A model generated the notes under the pieces. It was not told the origin of the DNA, made no database searches, and saw only the letters and a list, made by a program, of their open reading frames with translations. This document shows positions 51,657 to 60,780 of a stretch of 64,000 nt of DNA, one piece after another (within the stretch, counting starts at the first letter, position 1; every line of letters starts with the position of its first letter). Source of the DNA: Mycolicibacterium komossense. GTDB taxonomy: Bacteria; Actinomycetota; Actinomycetes; Mycobacteriales; Mycobacteriaceae. Location of the stretch: contig NZ_JACKTY010000041.1 of the NCBI RefSeq assembly GCF_025822605.1, positions 97,098 through 161,097 of the forward strand. Reading direction: 5' to 3'. Made by a program: the position numbers and the translations under genes.

Positions 51657-53164
51657 CAGGCGATCCCCACGTAATCACGCACCCGGCGAGCGGCCTCGCT
51701 GCGGTCGGTCTTCGTATAAACCAGATGGCGGACGAACGCCGGTGGGGTGGCGTTGACGTTCTCGAACAGGCCGACCCGGCCTGCGTGCGCACCGGCCACC
51801 AGGTCCCAGACGAAGTTGAAGAAGGTGTTCTTCTCTCTGGCGGACACCCCCGTGCCGGGGAAGAACGCCTCCATGCGAGGCCCGAACTCCGGGTGGTCCC
51901 AAACCTTTTCAGGCCAGCGCGCGATGAGCGCCTGACCACAGAGGTCGCGGATCTGATAGGTGATCCGCGGATAGTTCTCGATCGAGTAGAGCCGTCCGGC
52001 CGTGGTGAGTTCCGGATTGGGGACGTGCACCCCGTTCCATTCGACGGACTCGGAAATAGTCGCCAACGAGTACGCCTTGAGCGTCTGGGCATAGAGGGTG
52101 ATATCCGCAACCGCAGCCTGTACCCCGGGGATCTTGTTGGTACCGAGGATCTCGGTGATCACCTGGGCCACACCGGTGAACATCTCGGCGCGGAAGGCAA
52201 GCCTGGTCATGATCGACCACAGCGAGTAGACACAGCTTTCGTAGTAGAGGTCCAACAACCCGAGGTTGTACTTGCTGAAGACGTACTCGCGCGGCAGGAA
52301 GACGTTGTCGAACAGGATCGTCTGGTCGAGTTCCTCGCCGGCGTGGTCGAGCGGATGATCGTTGCGCGGGGTGTTCATCCGCGCTGTCGGTTCCCGCAAC
52401 ACCAACGACAGGCCCGGAGTGTTCATCGGGATGGCCGCCCAGATGGCAGCTTCGGGTCCGACACCTTCGCCCAGAGTGGTTGACAGCGTGAAGAAGTGCG
52501 CCAGCGATCCGATGCTGCCGGCCACCTTGGCGCCGGTGATGACGATGCCGTCGGGCCGGTCCTCGACAATGCGCAGCTGCGAGGGACGCTCATTTCGCGG
52601 AACGTTGCGATCAGACTGAGGATCGGCGATCAGATCGGTGCTCAGCAGGTTGTAGTCACCGGACAGCTTGACGAAATTGCGGATGTTCTCGGCGAATTCG
52701 GGGCTTTCCTTTTCGATCCGGTCGATCGTGGACAGGAATCCCAGTGCCATCATCGGCCCGTAGTCGTTGGGACGTCCGTACATCCCCATCGTGCGCTGGG
52801 TGATGAACCGCGTCGCCTCACGTTTGGCGAAAAGGTGCTCGCGGGTGGTCGGGATCTGCCACCCGATTGCACGGCGCCCGCCGTCGTCGGCGACGTAGGT
52901 CAGGGTGTCCTGATGGGCAGGTTCGAACTGAGCGTCTTGGATACCCGCGAGGGTGTTGACCGCTCGCAGGTCCGGATGCGTGGTGACGTCGTCGATCTCC
53001 TCGCCCTGTGAGGAGATGATCCGTCGACCGTCGCGCAGCGAGGCTTTGTATTGCGCTCCGGTCATCAGGTGTCCGCCGGCTGCGTCCAACTGATCGGTGA
53101 CCTTGTCGATGCGAAGTCGCTTGGGATCAAACGACGCCGCTTCTGGGTAGGACAGCGTTGTCAT
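51656..53164 (-). CDS. HpaB-type two-component flavin monooxygenase
   Basis: 502 residues from ATG 53164 (GGAAAGG upstream). Fold of 4-hydroxyphenylacetate 3-monooxygenase HpaB: MTGAQYKASLRDGRRI near the start, the flavin-binding central part (SNRxVPRNERPSQLR-like, then ITGAKVAGSIGSLAHFFTL), and C-terminal helical bundle (ATPPAFVRHLVYTKTD). It hydroxylates phenolic or N-heteroaromatic rings with reduced flavin from the adjacent reductase. Phenol specificity is unlikely to be the native use because no extradiol dioxygenase of the HPA type is nearby; the RidA, cyclase and NCS1 permease point to a nitrogen-containing ring. Confidence 0.88.
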   Translation of the reverse strand: MTTLSYPEAASFDPKRLRIDKVTDQLDAAGGHLMTGAQYKASLRDGRRIISSQGEEIDDVTTHPDLRAVNTLAGIQDAQFEPAHQDTLTYVADDGGRRAIGWQIPTTREHLFAKREATRFITQRTMGMYGRPNDYGPMMALGFLSTIDRIEKESPEFAENIRNFVKLSGDYNLLSTDLIADPQSDRNVPRNERPSQLRIVEDRPDGIVITGAKVAGSIGSLAHFFTLSTTLGEGVGPEAAIWAAIPMNTPGLSLVLREPTARMNTPRNDHPLDHAGEELDQTILFDNVFLPREYVFSKYNLGLLDLYYESCVYSLWSIMTRLAFRAEMFTGVAQVITEILGTNKIPGVQAAVADITLYAQTLKAYSLATISESVEWNGVHVPNPELTTAGRLYSIENYPRITYQIRDLCGQALIARWPEKVWDHPEFGPRMEAFFPGTGVSAREKNTFFNFVWDLVAGAHAGRVGLFENVNATPPAFVRHLVYTKTDRSEAARRVRDYVGIA

Positions 53165-53195
53165 GCCATATGCCTTTCCGAGAGGGTTGGAAATT

Positions 53196-53648
53196 TCAGC
53201 CGCGTAGGACGGCAATTGCTTCGGCCTCGATGAGGAAGCCGTCGTACATAAGTCCGGCGACCCGCACGCCGGTACCCGCGGGACCTTCGTCGGGCAGGAA
53301 CTCCATGCGCACCCGGGTCATCGCTTCCCAGTTGGCCCTGACCTCGTCACCGGAACCGTCGAAGCAGTAGTACGTGTTGACCTTGACCACGTCGTCCCAC
53401 GTCGCCCCCGCCTCCGCCAGCACGCTGGTCAGCGACTGGAAGACATTTCGGGTCTGGATCTCGATATCCCCCACCCCGACGACGTTGCCGTGCTCGTCGG
53501 ATGACAACTGACCGCCGGTGAAAACCAGGTTGCCCACCCGCCATCCCTGCGAGAACGGCGTTTTGATGTGGTGCGTCCAGGTGCTGTTCATCAGACGCTG
53601 GCGATCGGTACCGTCTCCGACCGCGGTAGCGAGATCGGTAGTGGACAT
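53196..53648 (-). CDS. RidA-family imine/enamine deaminase
   Basis: 150 residues from ATG 53648 (AAGGAAG upstream). Rid domain at about 28-150: FSQGWRVGNLVFTGGQLSSDEHGNVVGVGDIEIQTRNVFQSLTSVLAEAGATWDDVVKVNTYY and the late VRVAGLMYDGFLIEAEAIA. Archetypal RidA has an active-site Arg near position 105; the nearest here is Arg113/115 (TRVRMEF), position uncertain. In the Rut pathway the Rid member RutC hydrolyses or speeds loss of an aminoacrylate; this one is placed similarly, between a flavin monooxygenase and a permease. Confidence 0.88.
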   Translation of the reverse strand: MSTTDLATAVGDGTDRQRLMNSTWTHHIKTPFSQGWRVGNLVFTGGQLSSDEHGNVVGVGDIEIQTRNVFQSLTSVLAEAGATWDDVVKVNTYYCFDGSGDEVRANWEAMTRVRMEFLPDEGPAGTGVRVAGLMYDGFLIEAEAIAVLRG

Positions 53649-53701
53649 GTGGAGGCTTCCTTCCTTCGGTGAAGTAGATATCGGGACAGTGCAGGCGGCG
53701 G

Positions 53702-55111
53702 TCAGACCGACGCCGTCGCCGCGGGGGCGGCCTCGCGATTCACGCGCCGCGAGGCCGTCAGGCGCATCAGACCGAGGTACAGCACGAAGCTGACCACGGA
53801 GCCGACAAGCCAAGTCAGGTCCACCCCGTCGAGCCAAGCCGCCACCGTGCCGACGTAGAAGGGGCTACTGGCGAAAGGCAATTCGATCAGGAAGGTGACG
53901 ATGTAGGTCGCGACGGCGGGAATGTTGACGTTGCCGTAACCCCGCGAGCTGTCGATAAAGGCTGCTGGGTCGTAGACGCCCTTTTTGATGATGTAGTAGT
54001 CGACGAGGTTGATGATGCTCCACGGGATGAGCAGGGTCATCAGGAACGTGATGAAACCCAGGTACGAGTTCAGGAAGTCCGAGGCGAACCCGGCGGCGAC
54101 GACGGTCGTCACGATCGCGACGAGGACGGCGATGACATTGCGCGCCAAGGCCCGTGGCACCCAGGTCGGTTTGAAAGTCTGGATCATGGTCAAGACCGTC
54201 AGCGACGGGCCGTACAGATTGATCACCGCGGCGTCGATCGCACCCAGGAACAGCATGATCAGAACGAAGACCTTGGCCGGTCCCGGCAGCAGGCTGACCA
54301 TGTCCGCGACCGACCCGTCGCCGCCGGCAACCACCACCAGCAGTGCGCCCAGCACCATCATCGGAATCGCGCCGGCAACACAGCCGAGGTAGGTGTACCA
54401 GAACGCCGGCCGCGACGAGGTACCCGACGGCAAGTAACGGGAATAGTCTGAAACATAGGGCGCGTAGGCGATCTGCCACACCGCAGCCGCCGAGATCATC
54501 CCCATGAAGCCGATACCGTTGAAATGCAGGTCAGCCGAGCCGGCGGTGCCGCCACTGGCGTGGATGATCAGAAAAACCGCCAGGAGGAGAACAGCAATAC
54601 CGAAGAGGCCCAACAGTATTCGGTTTGCTCGATGGATGAAGTCGTAGCCCACGACGACTGCGGCCAACGTCAGGACTGCGCACACCACTAGACCGAAGGT
54701 GCCTCCGAAGGAGGGTATGAGGATGGCCAGGGTGTCACGTGCGAGCACCAAGATGGATGCCAGAAAGCCGAAGTAGACCAGGATGACCACCCCGAGCACC
54801 AGCAGCGCACCGTACATCCCGAACTGAGCCCGAGCCTGGATCATCTGTGGCACACCGAGTTTCGAGCCTTGCACCGAGTGCAGCGCCATTAGCACCGCAC
54901 CAAGGAGATTGCCGATCAGGATGGCCACCACCGCCCACACCGGCGGAAGGCCGTAGACGGTGGTCCCCAGCACCCCGGTCACCAAGGTGAGCGGCATGAT
55001 GTTCACCCCGAACCACACGGGGAACAGATTCCGCGCGGTTCCCTTTCGACGATTCTCGGGAACGGGTTGGATCGTTAAGTCCTCGATGAAGGACGCATTG
55101 GTAGATGACAA
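53702..55111 (-). CDS. NCS1-family nucleobase/heterocycle permease
   Basis: 469 residues from TTG 55111, which has GGAG seven bases upstream; upstream ATGs lack one. About twelve membrane segments. The N-terminus IQPVPENRRKGTARNLFPVWFGVNIMPLTLVTGVLG is the purine-cytosine permease (NCS1) start, with later PYVSDYSRYLPSG and the NLYGPSLTVLTM helix. NCS1 proteins import cytosine, hydantoins, allantoin, uracil and pyridoxine-type heterocycles. Next in line after RidA, so probably imports the substrate of this operon. Divergent from L-serine dehydratase. Confidence 0.88.
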   Translation of the reverse strand: MSSTNASFIEDLTIQPVPENRRKGTARNLFPVWFGVNIMPLTLVTGVLGTTVYGLPPVWAVVAILIGNLLGAVLMALHSVQGSKLGVPQMIQARAQFGMYGALLVLGVVILVYFGFLASILVLARDTLAILIPSFGGTFGLVVCAVLTLAAVVVGYDFIHRANRILLGLFGIAVLLLAVFLIIHASGGTAGSADLHFNGIGFMGMISAAAVWQIAYAPYVSDYSRYLPSGTSSRPAFWYTYLGCVAGAIPMMVLGALLVVVAGGDGSVADMVSLLPGPAKVFVLIMLFLGAIDAAVINLYGPSLTVLTMIQTFKPTWVPRALARNVIAVLVAIVTTVVAAGFASDFLNSYLGFITFLMTLLIPWSIINLVDYYIIKKGVYDPAAFIDSSRGYGNVNIPAVATYIVTFLIELPFASSPFYVGTVAAWLDGVDLTWLVGSVVSFVLYLGLMRLTASRRVNREAAPAATASV

Positions 55112-55328
55112 CTTGGCGCTCCGATCATGACGAGCCACTGGCGCGGCCTCTTCGCTTGTTCCGAAAACATACATCTGTGCGGCAACGTTGGTAGCAGTAT
55201 GCAACACGAACTTTCGATGGGTGTAACAAATCGGAAATCTGACCGAATTGCCCTCATATACCTGTGCATTCCCCGGAAGCGCAGACACAACCACCCTTCC
55301 CCGACGTACGTAATGTGCTGTTTACTTG

Positions 55329-55360
55329 TTCTCGTTCGGTATGTATCTGCTTCACGAGAA
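55329..55360. promoter_or_regulatory. Inverted repeat TTCTCGT-N18-ACGAGAA before serine dehydratase
   Basis: Perfect seven-base arms (55329-55335 and 55354-55360) just before and overlapping the ribosome site (AGAAGGG) of the dehydratase gene. It could be an operator or a hairpin that hides the ribosome site. Confidence 0.4.
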
Positions 55361-55372
55361 GGGTGGCACGTC

Positions 55373-56728
55373 ATGCTGACGTCGTCAGATGTGCGGATCA
55401 ACGACCTCTTCAAAATCGGGATCGGTCCGTCCAGCTCCCATACGGTGGGTCCGATGCTGGCCGCGGCAACCTTCGTCGGCGAACTCGCGTCGATCGGTGC
55501 ACTGGACCGCACACACCGGCTCGGCGTCGTGTTGCGAGGCTCACTGGCCGCAACGGGAGAGGGCCACGGCACGCCAGGGGCGATCATCGCCGGCCTCCAG
55601 GGACATGACCCCTCCACTTGTGACCCAGCCGCGGTTCGCGGCGCGTGGGACCAGGCCAGGTCAGACGGCCGCATCACCATCGGCGGCCGGCCCGTCACAC
55701 TCGACAGTGTGGAGTTCCGACCCTTCGATCGACATCCGCAGCACCCCAACGCTGTTGACTTCGTCGCCTTTTCGCGGAGCCGGTCCGCACTGCTGGAGCG
55801 CACCTACCTCTCTGTCGGCGGCGGCTTCGTCGAGCGGGCCGGCGAGCAGGGACAACAGGACCCTATTCCACTGTTGCCCTTCATTTTTCAGTCATTCAGC
55901 GAGCTGCAGTCGGCCTGCTCGGAGCACGGCCTGACGGTCGCCGAACTGGTCGCCGCCAACGAGGAAGCGGCCGACGTCGACTCGAAACACGCGGCGCTGA
56001 CGATCTGGGCGGCGATGGAAAACTGCATGGCGCTGGGACGGCAGTCAGGTCCGGAGATACTGCCCGGCGGCCTGCGGGTGCGCCGTCGGGCACCTCAGCT
56101 GGCTGAGCGGCTCGACGAGGTCACCGGCTTCGCCGGTGAAGTCGCCAGGATTCAACTCGACGCCATGGCAGTCAACGAAGAGAACGCACTGGGTAACCGG
56201 GTTGTGACGGCACCCACGAATGGAGCGGCGGGAATCATGCCGGCCGTCATTGCCCACTATGTCCGCTCGTTCCCTGGGTCCCACATCGACGGCGTGGTCA
56301 CGATGCTCCTCACTGCCACGGCGCTCGGGGCCATCATCAAGAGCAATGCATCGATCTCCGGCGCCCAGGTCGGCTGTCAAGGAGAAGTGGGATCGGCCTG
56401 CGCCATGGCGGCCGGCGCCCTGTGTGCGGCGCTCGGCGGTTCCGTCCGTCAGGTCGGCAAAGCGGCTGAAATGGGGCTCGAGCACCATCTGGGCCTGACC
56501 TGCGATCCGGTCGGCGGCCTCGTGCAGGTCCCTTGCATCGAACGTAACGCCATCGCGGCGGTCACGGCGGTGCAAGCCGCGACCCTCACTCTCCAGGAGG
56601 GAAACCAGCCTCACCTGGTGTCCTTCGACACCGCCGTGGAGACCATGCGCCGCGTCGGGGCGGACATGCACGACAAGTACAAGGAGACCTCACTCGGCGG
56701 CCTGGCAGTCAGCGTCGTCGAGTGCTGA
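55373..56728 (+). CDS. sdaA: L-serine ammonia-lyase (iron-sulfur, single chain)
   Basis: 451 residues from ATG 55373. N-terminal GIGPSSSHTVGPM and catalytic core NRVVTAPTNGAAGIMPAVIAHY are diagnostic. The [4Fe-4S] ligands are Cys335, Cys377 and Cys388; their spacing of 42 and 11 is the known spacing of bacterial serine dehydratases. Converts serine to pyruvate and ammonia. Divergent from the NCS1 permease with a 261-base regulatory gap, so a link to the neighbouring catabolic operon is possible but unproven. Confidence 0.93.
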   Translation: MLTSSDVRINDLFKIGIGPSSSHTVGPMLAAATFVGELASIGALDRTHRLGVVLRGSLAATGEGHGTPGAIIAGLQGHDPSTCDPAAVRGAWDQARSDGRITIGGRPVTLDSVEFRPFDRHPQHPNAVDFVAFSRSRSALLERTYLSVGGGFVERAGEQGQQDPIPLLPFIFQSFSELQSACSEHGLTVAELVAANEEAADVDSKHAALTIWAAMENCMALGRQSGPEILPGGLRVRRRAPQLAERLDEVTGFAGEVARIQLDAMAVNEENALGNRVVTAPTNGAAGIMPAVIAHYVRSFPGSHIDGVVTMLLTATALGAIIKSNASISGAQVGCQGEVGSACAMAAGALCAALGGSVRQVGKAAEMGLEHHLGLTCDPVGGLVQVPCIERNAIAAVTAVQAATLTLQEGNQPHLVSFDTAVETMRRVGADMHDKYKETSLGGLAVSVVEC

Positions 56729-56756
56729 AAACTCCGACGCGGCACCGCTACACTCA

Positions 56757-57179
56757 ATGCCCGTGGCAGACATGGACTCCCGGCCGGTTATCCGTATCGT
56801 CGCCGCGGTGATCACCAATGTGGATGGCCGTGCGCTTCTGGTGCGGAAGCGGGGTACCACTGCGTTCATGCAACCGGGCGGCAAGATCATGCCGGGCGAA
56901 CCCCCGATCGAGGCGTTGCAACGGGAGATCGCTGAAGAACTTGGTGTTGTCGTCGAAACATCGGCATTACGACCGCTCGGGCGTCATGTCGCGGAAGCGG
57001 CAAATGAACCCGGGCACCTCGTCGAGGCCGACTTGTTCATGGTCAGTTTGGAAGCGACACCGCACGCCGCGGCGGAGATCGAGGAGATCGCGTGGGTCGA
57101 TCTGGCGGCGCCCGGCGATATCGAACTGGCACCCCTGACACGAGGCACGGTCGCCACTGTGCTGCGGCGCCAGCCATAA
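56757..57179 (+). CDS. Nudix hydrolase
   Basis: 140 residues. A complete Nudix box GGKIMPGEPPIEALQREIAEELGV (G-x5-E-x7-R-E-U-x-E-E-x-G-U) at about 42-64. Family members hydrolyse nucleoside diphosphates linked to other groups, including damaged nucleotides. ATG 56757 is assumed; the Met at codon 6 is an alternative. 28 bases after sdaA on the same strand. Confidence 0.9.
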   Translation: MPVADMDSRPVIRIVAAVITNVDGRALLVRKRGTTAFMQPGGKIMPGEPPIEALQREIAEELGVVVETSALRPLGRHVAEAANEPGHLVEADLFMVSLEATPHAAAEIEEIAWVDLAAPGDIELAPLTRGTVATVLRRQP

Positions 57180-57483
57180 CCTGGTCGTCGACGCTAGCCG
57201 GTCCCACCGGCCGGCTCGCCGGGTACGGCGGGCGACGCCTGGTACCCGCAGCCCGTGCCTGCCGACCACCCGTGGCGGACCATGCCCAATCAGGGCATGA
57301 CACCGCACATCTCGGGGTCGTCGCTGTCGGCGCAAGCCAGCTACGCTGCAGGTACCCGAGAGATCCCGGAAAGCTACTTCCGGTTGAACACCGCAGCGCG
57401 ATGAGTTCTGATCGTCGACGGGGGCGCATTGACCGGTACCGGAACTCGGTCCTATACGGCGAAGTCATGAAGGGTGATATTTC
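57180..57483. other. Intergenic stretch without a convincing gene
   Basis: About 300 bases between the Nudix and cyanase genes. Open frames here are Arg/Pro-rich and lack ribosome sites. No riboswitch or tRNA pattern is apparent. The last 40 bases should hold the cyanase promoter and ribosome site (GAAGGGTGATATTTC before the ATG). Confidence 0.6.
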
Positions 57484-57936
57484 ATGTCCCACAACATAAT
57501 TGACAAGATCGATGCCGGCCAGATCCTCAACGAGACGCGTCTTGCGAAGGGGCTGACCTGGCGGGAACTGGCCGAGCAGATCGACAGACCGGTGGTATGG
57601 ACAGTCGCCGCGCTGTTAGGCAAGCATCCGGTGCCCAAGGTAAACGCTGTGAGGGTCGGCGAGATACTGAGCCTGGACGACGAGGTCGTCTCCGCACTCC
57701 AGCGCCAGCCGTATCGTATCGCCGATGCAGGCCTGGCTACCGACCCCACCGTCTATCGTTTCCACGAGGCAATTGACGTATACGGGCAGGCCCTCAAGGA
57801 ACTCATCCACGAGGAATTCGGTGACGGCATCATGAGCGCGATCAACTTCTCGGTGGACTTCGCTAAGCAGGAGGCCCCTCAGGGCGATCGGGTCGTGGTG
57901 ACACTCAACGGCAAGTTTCTGCCCTACCAGTGGTAG
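57484..57936 (+). CDS. cynS: Cyanate hydratase (cyanase)
   Basis: 150 residues, close to the 156 of E. coli CynS. The N-terminal helical HTH-like domain (LTWRELAEQIDRPVVWTVAALLG) is followed by the catalytic domain YRFHEAIDVYGQALKELIHEEFGDGIMSAINFSVDF and GDRVVVTLNGKFLPYQW. Catalytic residues Arg92, Glu95 and Ser118 align with Arg96, Glu99 and Ser122 of E. coli. It converts cyanate and bicarbonate to ammonia and CO2. No carbonic anhydrase (cynT) or cyanate transporter is adjacent. Ribosome site GAAGGG is about ten bases upstream. Confidence 0.95.
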   Translation: MSHNIIDKIDAGQILNETRLAKGLTWRELAEQIDRPVVWTVAALLGKHPVPKVNAVRVGEILSLDDEVVSALQRQPYRIADAGLATDPTVYRFHEAIDVYGQALKELIHEEFGDGIMSAINFSVDFAKQEAPQGDRVVVTLNGKFLPYQW

Positions 57937-58064
57937 CACGAGCTGGCCTACCGGCGCGGCCTGCTCTCAGAGGACCTGGCTCGACTTCCACCGCCTGACC
58001 GGAGTTGTCACGGCCATTGAGACTTTGCTCCCATCTGTGGCCGACACCGCTACGAATAGGCACC

Positions 58065-59828
58065 ATGTACATGTTGGCCCTGATCGGCTTTCTCGGCGGG
58101 TTGATCACCGGTATCTCGCCGTGCATCCTGCCGGTCATCCCAGTCATCTTCTTCTCCGGCGCGGACAGTGGCCGCCACGATCAGAGCCCGCTGCAGGAAA
58201 CTGAAGAGCACCAGGGCAGCGTTGCCACCGCGATTCGTACCAAACGTTCGCTGGCCGAGACGCTGCGCCCCTACCGGGTGATCGGCGGCCTGGTCCTGAG
58301 CTTCAGTGTCGTCACTCTCGCCGGATCGGCGCTGTTGTCACTGCTGCATCTTCCGCAGGACGCGATCCGCTGGCTTGGCATTGCCGCCCTGACCGTGATC
58401 GGCCTGGGTCTCATCTTCCCGCAGTTCGAGGACATGCTGGAGCGGCCGTTCGCGCGGATTCCGCAGTGGAACGTCAGTCAGGGCCGCAGCGGGTTCGGCT
58501 TGGGACTTGCCCTGGGTCTGCTGTTCGTACCCTGCGCAGGTCCGGTGCTGGCGGCGATCGTATTGGCCGGGGCAACCGGTTCCATCGGCATCAATACCGT
58601 CGTGTTGACGATGTCCTTCGCGATCGGCACCGCAATACCGCTGCTGGCCTTCGCCCTTGCCGGGCAGCGCATTTCCGAACGGGTCGGCGCCTTTCGTCGG
58701 CGTCAGCGCCAGATCCGGGTGGTCGGCGGGATCGTGATGCTGGCCTTCGCCATGGCGATCGCACTGAACGTCCCCGCCGCGCTGCAGCGCATGGTCCCTG
58801 ACTACACGAGCGCGCTGCAGGACCGGGTGGGCGGCTCTGGCCCGATAGCCGACAAGCTCGATCTGGGCGGGTTGGTCAACGACCAGAACAGGCAGTTGTC
58901 GAACTGCACCAACGGCGCCGCGCAACTCGAAAATTGCGGCCCGGCACCAGATGTCACTGGTATCACCGGATGGTTCAACACCCCGGGGAACGCCCCGTTG
59001 GACCTCAAGAGCCTGCGCGGCAAGGTTGTCCTGATCGATTTCTGGGCCTACTCGTGTATCAACTGCCAGCGCGCCATCCCCCACGTCACCGACTGGTATT
59101 CCAAGTACAAGAACGCGGGCCTGGAAGTCATCGGCGTGCACAGCCCGGAATACGCGTTCGAGAAGGTTCCCGGCAACGTCGTCAGCGGGGCCGCCGACCT
59201 GGGCATCACCTATCCGGTGGCACTCGACAACAAACTGTCGACGTGGACGAATTACCGAAATCGTTATTGGCCGGCGGAATACCTGATCGACGCGAGCGGC
59301 ACGGTCCGACACATCAAGTTCGGCGAAGGCGACTACAACGTCACCGAGAACCTGATCCGGCAGCTTCTCCACGACGCCGACCCGGGCGCGTCCCTTCCCC
59401 CACCCAGCGATTTCGCGGACGCCACCCCACCAGCCGGGCTCACCCCTGAGACGTACTTCTCGGTGGGCAAAGTGGTCAACTACGGCGGCGGTGGAACCTA
59501 CGACGCGGGCACTGCGACCTTCGACTACCCAGCCACCCTCGCCGACGACACGTTTGCCCTGCGCGGACCTTTCACGCTGGACTATCAGGGCGCCCTGGCC
59601 GCCGGCGACATGTCGAGCATCGAGCTGAACTTCAACGCCAAGAACGTGTATCTGGTGGTCGGGGGCCAAGGCACTGTGACGGTTGAGGCAGACGGCAAGA
59701 CCAGAGCCATTCCGATCAGCGGCCCGCCGACATCGCACCAGCTCATCGGGGCGGACCAGGTGGGCCGCCGACATCTCGAAGTTCGCCTCAGCAAAGGGCT
59801 GCAAGCGTTTTCGTTCACCTACGGCTGA
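58065..59828 (+). CDS. dipZ: DipZ, fused CcdA/thioredoxin-like redox protein
   Basis: 587 residues from ATG 58065. Three parts: a CcdA/DsbD-like membrane domain (GISPCILPVIPVIF near residue 18 and FVPCAGPVLAAIV near 155, the two transmembrane cysteines), a thioredoxin-fold domain with Cys331-I-N-Cys334 (WAYSCINCQRAIPHV), and a C-terminal carbohydrate-binding-like beta domain. This is the layout of M. tuberculosis DipZ (Rv2874), which passes reducing power across the membrane. Standing alone here, with no mpt70-type neighbours. Confidence 0.94.
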   Translation: MYMLALIGFLGGLITGISPCILPVIPVIFFSGADSGRHDQSPLQETEEHQGSVATAIRTKRSLAETLRPYRVIGGLVLSFSVVTLAGSALLSLLHLPQDAIRWLGIAALTVIGLGLIFPQFEDMLERPFARIPQWNVSQGRSGFGLGLALGLLFVPCAGPVLAAIVLAGATGSIGINTVVLTMSFAIGTAIPLLAFALAGQRISERVGAFRRRQRQIRVVGGIVMLAFAMAIALNVPAALQRMVPDYTSALQDRVGGSGPIADKLDLGGLVNDQNRQLSNCTNGAAQLENCGPAPDVTGITGWFNTPGNAPLDLKSLRGKVVLIDFWAYSCINCQRAIPHVTDWYSKYKNAGLEVIGVHSPEYAFEKVPGNVVSGAADLGITYPVALDNKLSTWTNYRNRYWPAEYLIDASGTVRHIKFGEGDYNVTENLIRQLLHDADPGASLPPPSDFADATPPAGLTPETYFSVGKVVNYGGGGTYDAGTATFDYPATLADDTFALRGPFTLDYQGALAAGDMSSIELNFNAKNVYLVVGGQGTVTVEADGKTRAIPISGPPTSHQLIGADQVGRRHLEVRLSKGLQAFSFTYG

Positions 59829-59930
59829 CGTAACGCGATCAGCCCGTGCTGATGCTCGCCGACGGCCGCTGATCTCCCGCAGATAGGTCTGTCCCATCCG
59901 CTTTCTGTCCCATCGACTTTCAGGCCGGGA

Positions 59931-60731
59931 TCAGGGACACGTCTGGAAGTGGTAGCCCGGCGCGGTCGGCGCCACCAGGTCACGATCCCGCAGCACCACA
60001 GATCTCGGCGTGGCAGGATCAGCGCACATCGTCGCGAACGGCCGGGGCAGATTGTCGGTGTACTCGATGTCCACGACGTGGTTGCCGTAAACGCCGGTAT
60101 AGCCGGAGCATTCGCCGTAGGCCGCGCACTCCTCGGCCACGGCGAAGTCGAAGCCGGCCGTCCGTAGAGTCGACGAATCCTCAGCCGCATTCTTCTGAGC
60201 CGCCGCCAGCCCTGCGGCGTGCGCAACCGCTACAAGATCACGCGCCAGTGCGACCGCGTCGTCGCGATTCAGGACGCCGCCAGTCCGGTTGTAGCTGTCG
60301 ATATTATCGAATTCGACTGCGTTGTAACCGCTTCCGACGCACTCTTTGATCCAGTCACTGACGGTCCCGACGATCGTCGCACGCTGCTCGGGCGTCCGAG
60401 TGTCGAGTAGTACTTCATCTGGCCAGTCCGGGTCGTACACCAGCGATCCGTCGGATTTGCGCAGCAGCGCCGATTGCGGCCAGGTCCCGAGCTCACCCGG
60501 CTGGGTCTGGAAGCCGTTGACGTAGCAGATCCCATACCTGCCTGCGGCGGGTGCCTGCGCCGTCCGGTCGCGTGCCACTACTGTCACCTGCGCCGGGGGC
60601 GGGTACGCCGCACCGAGCTGATAGTCGGGCACACCATCAACCGGTGGCAGCGCCACCGGCGCAGCCGATGTCGTCCCGCACCCGGCGATCGCCATCGAAG
60701 TCAGGACAGCGGGCAGTATCGATCGCTTCAC
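59931..60731 (-). CDS. Lipoprotein with GH114-type glycosidase fold
   Basis: 266 residues from GTG 60731. This start gives a tidy lipoprotein signal (KRSILPAVLTSMAIAGC); ATG 60803 would add a basic 24-residue extension and overlap the upstream gene. The TIM-barrel of the GH114/endo-alpha-1,4-polygalactosaminidase-like family is seen in RYGICYVNGFQTQPG, the acid loops YDPDWPDEVLLD and YNAVEFDNIDSYN, and AAAQKNAAE. Asp/Glu in the EFDN loop are the likely catalytic residues. It would act outside the cell on a polysaccharide containing amino sugars; substrate unproven. Confidence 0.8.
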   Translation of the reverse strand: MKRSILPAVLTSMAIAGCGTTSAAPVALPPVDGVPDYQLGAAYPPPAQVTVVARDRTAQAPAAGRYGICYVNGFQTQPGELGTWPQSALLRKSDGSLVYDPDWPDEVLLDTRTPEQRATIVGTVSDWIKECVGSGYNAVEFDNIDSYNRTGGVLNRDDAVALARDLVAVAHAAGLAAAQKNAAEDSSTLRTAGFDFAVAEECAAYGECSGYTGVYGNHVVDIEYTDNLPRPFATMCADPATPRSVVLRDRDLVAPTAPGYHFQTCP

Positions 60732-60780
60732 GGGTGAGCGGACCCGTTTCAGTTCGCGCCGGGATGGGCCGGGCACACGG

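Noticed and set aside
50305..53164. 4-Hydroxyphenylacetate degradation (HpaBC) operon
   Set aside because: No homoprotocatechuate dioxygenase or later HPA genes; the partners are RidA, cyclase and NCS1 permease.
57092..57499. A 135-codon frame between the Nudix and cyanase genes
   Set aside because: It begins inside the Nudix gene in another frame, is Arg/Pro-rich and has no ribosome site.
58338..59897. A 519-codon minus-strand frame opposite dipZ
   Set aside because: Shadow frame; dipZ motifs are complete on the plus strand.
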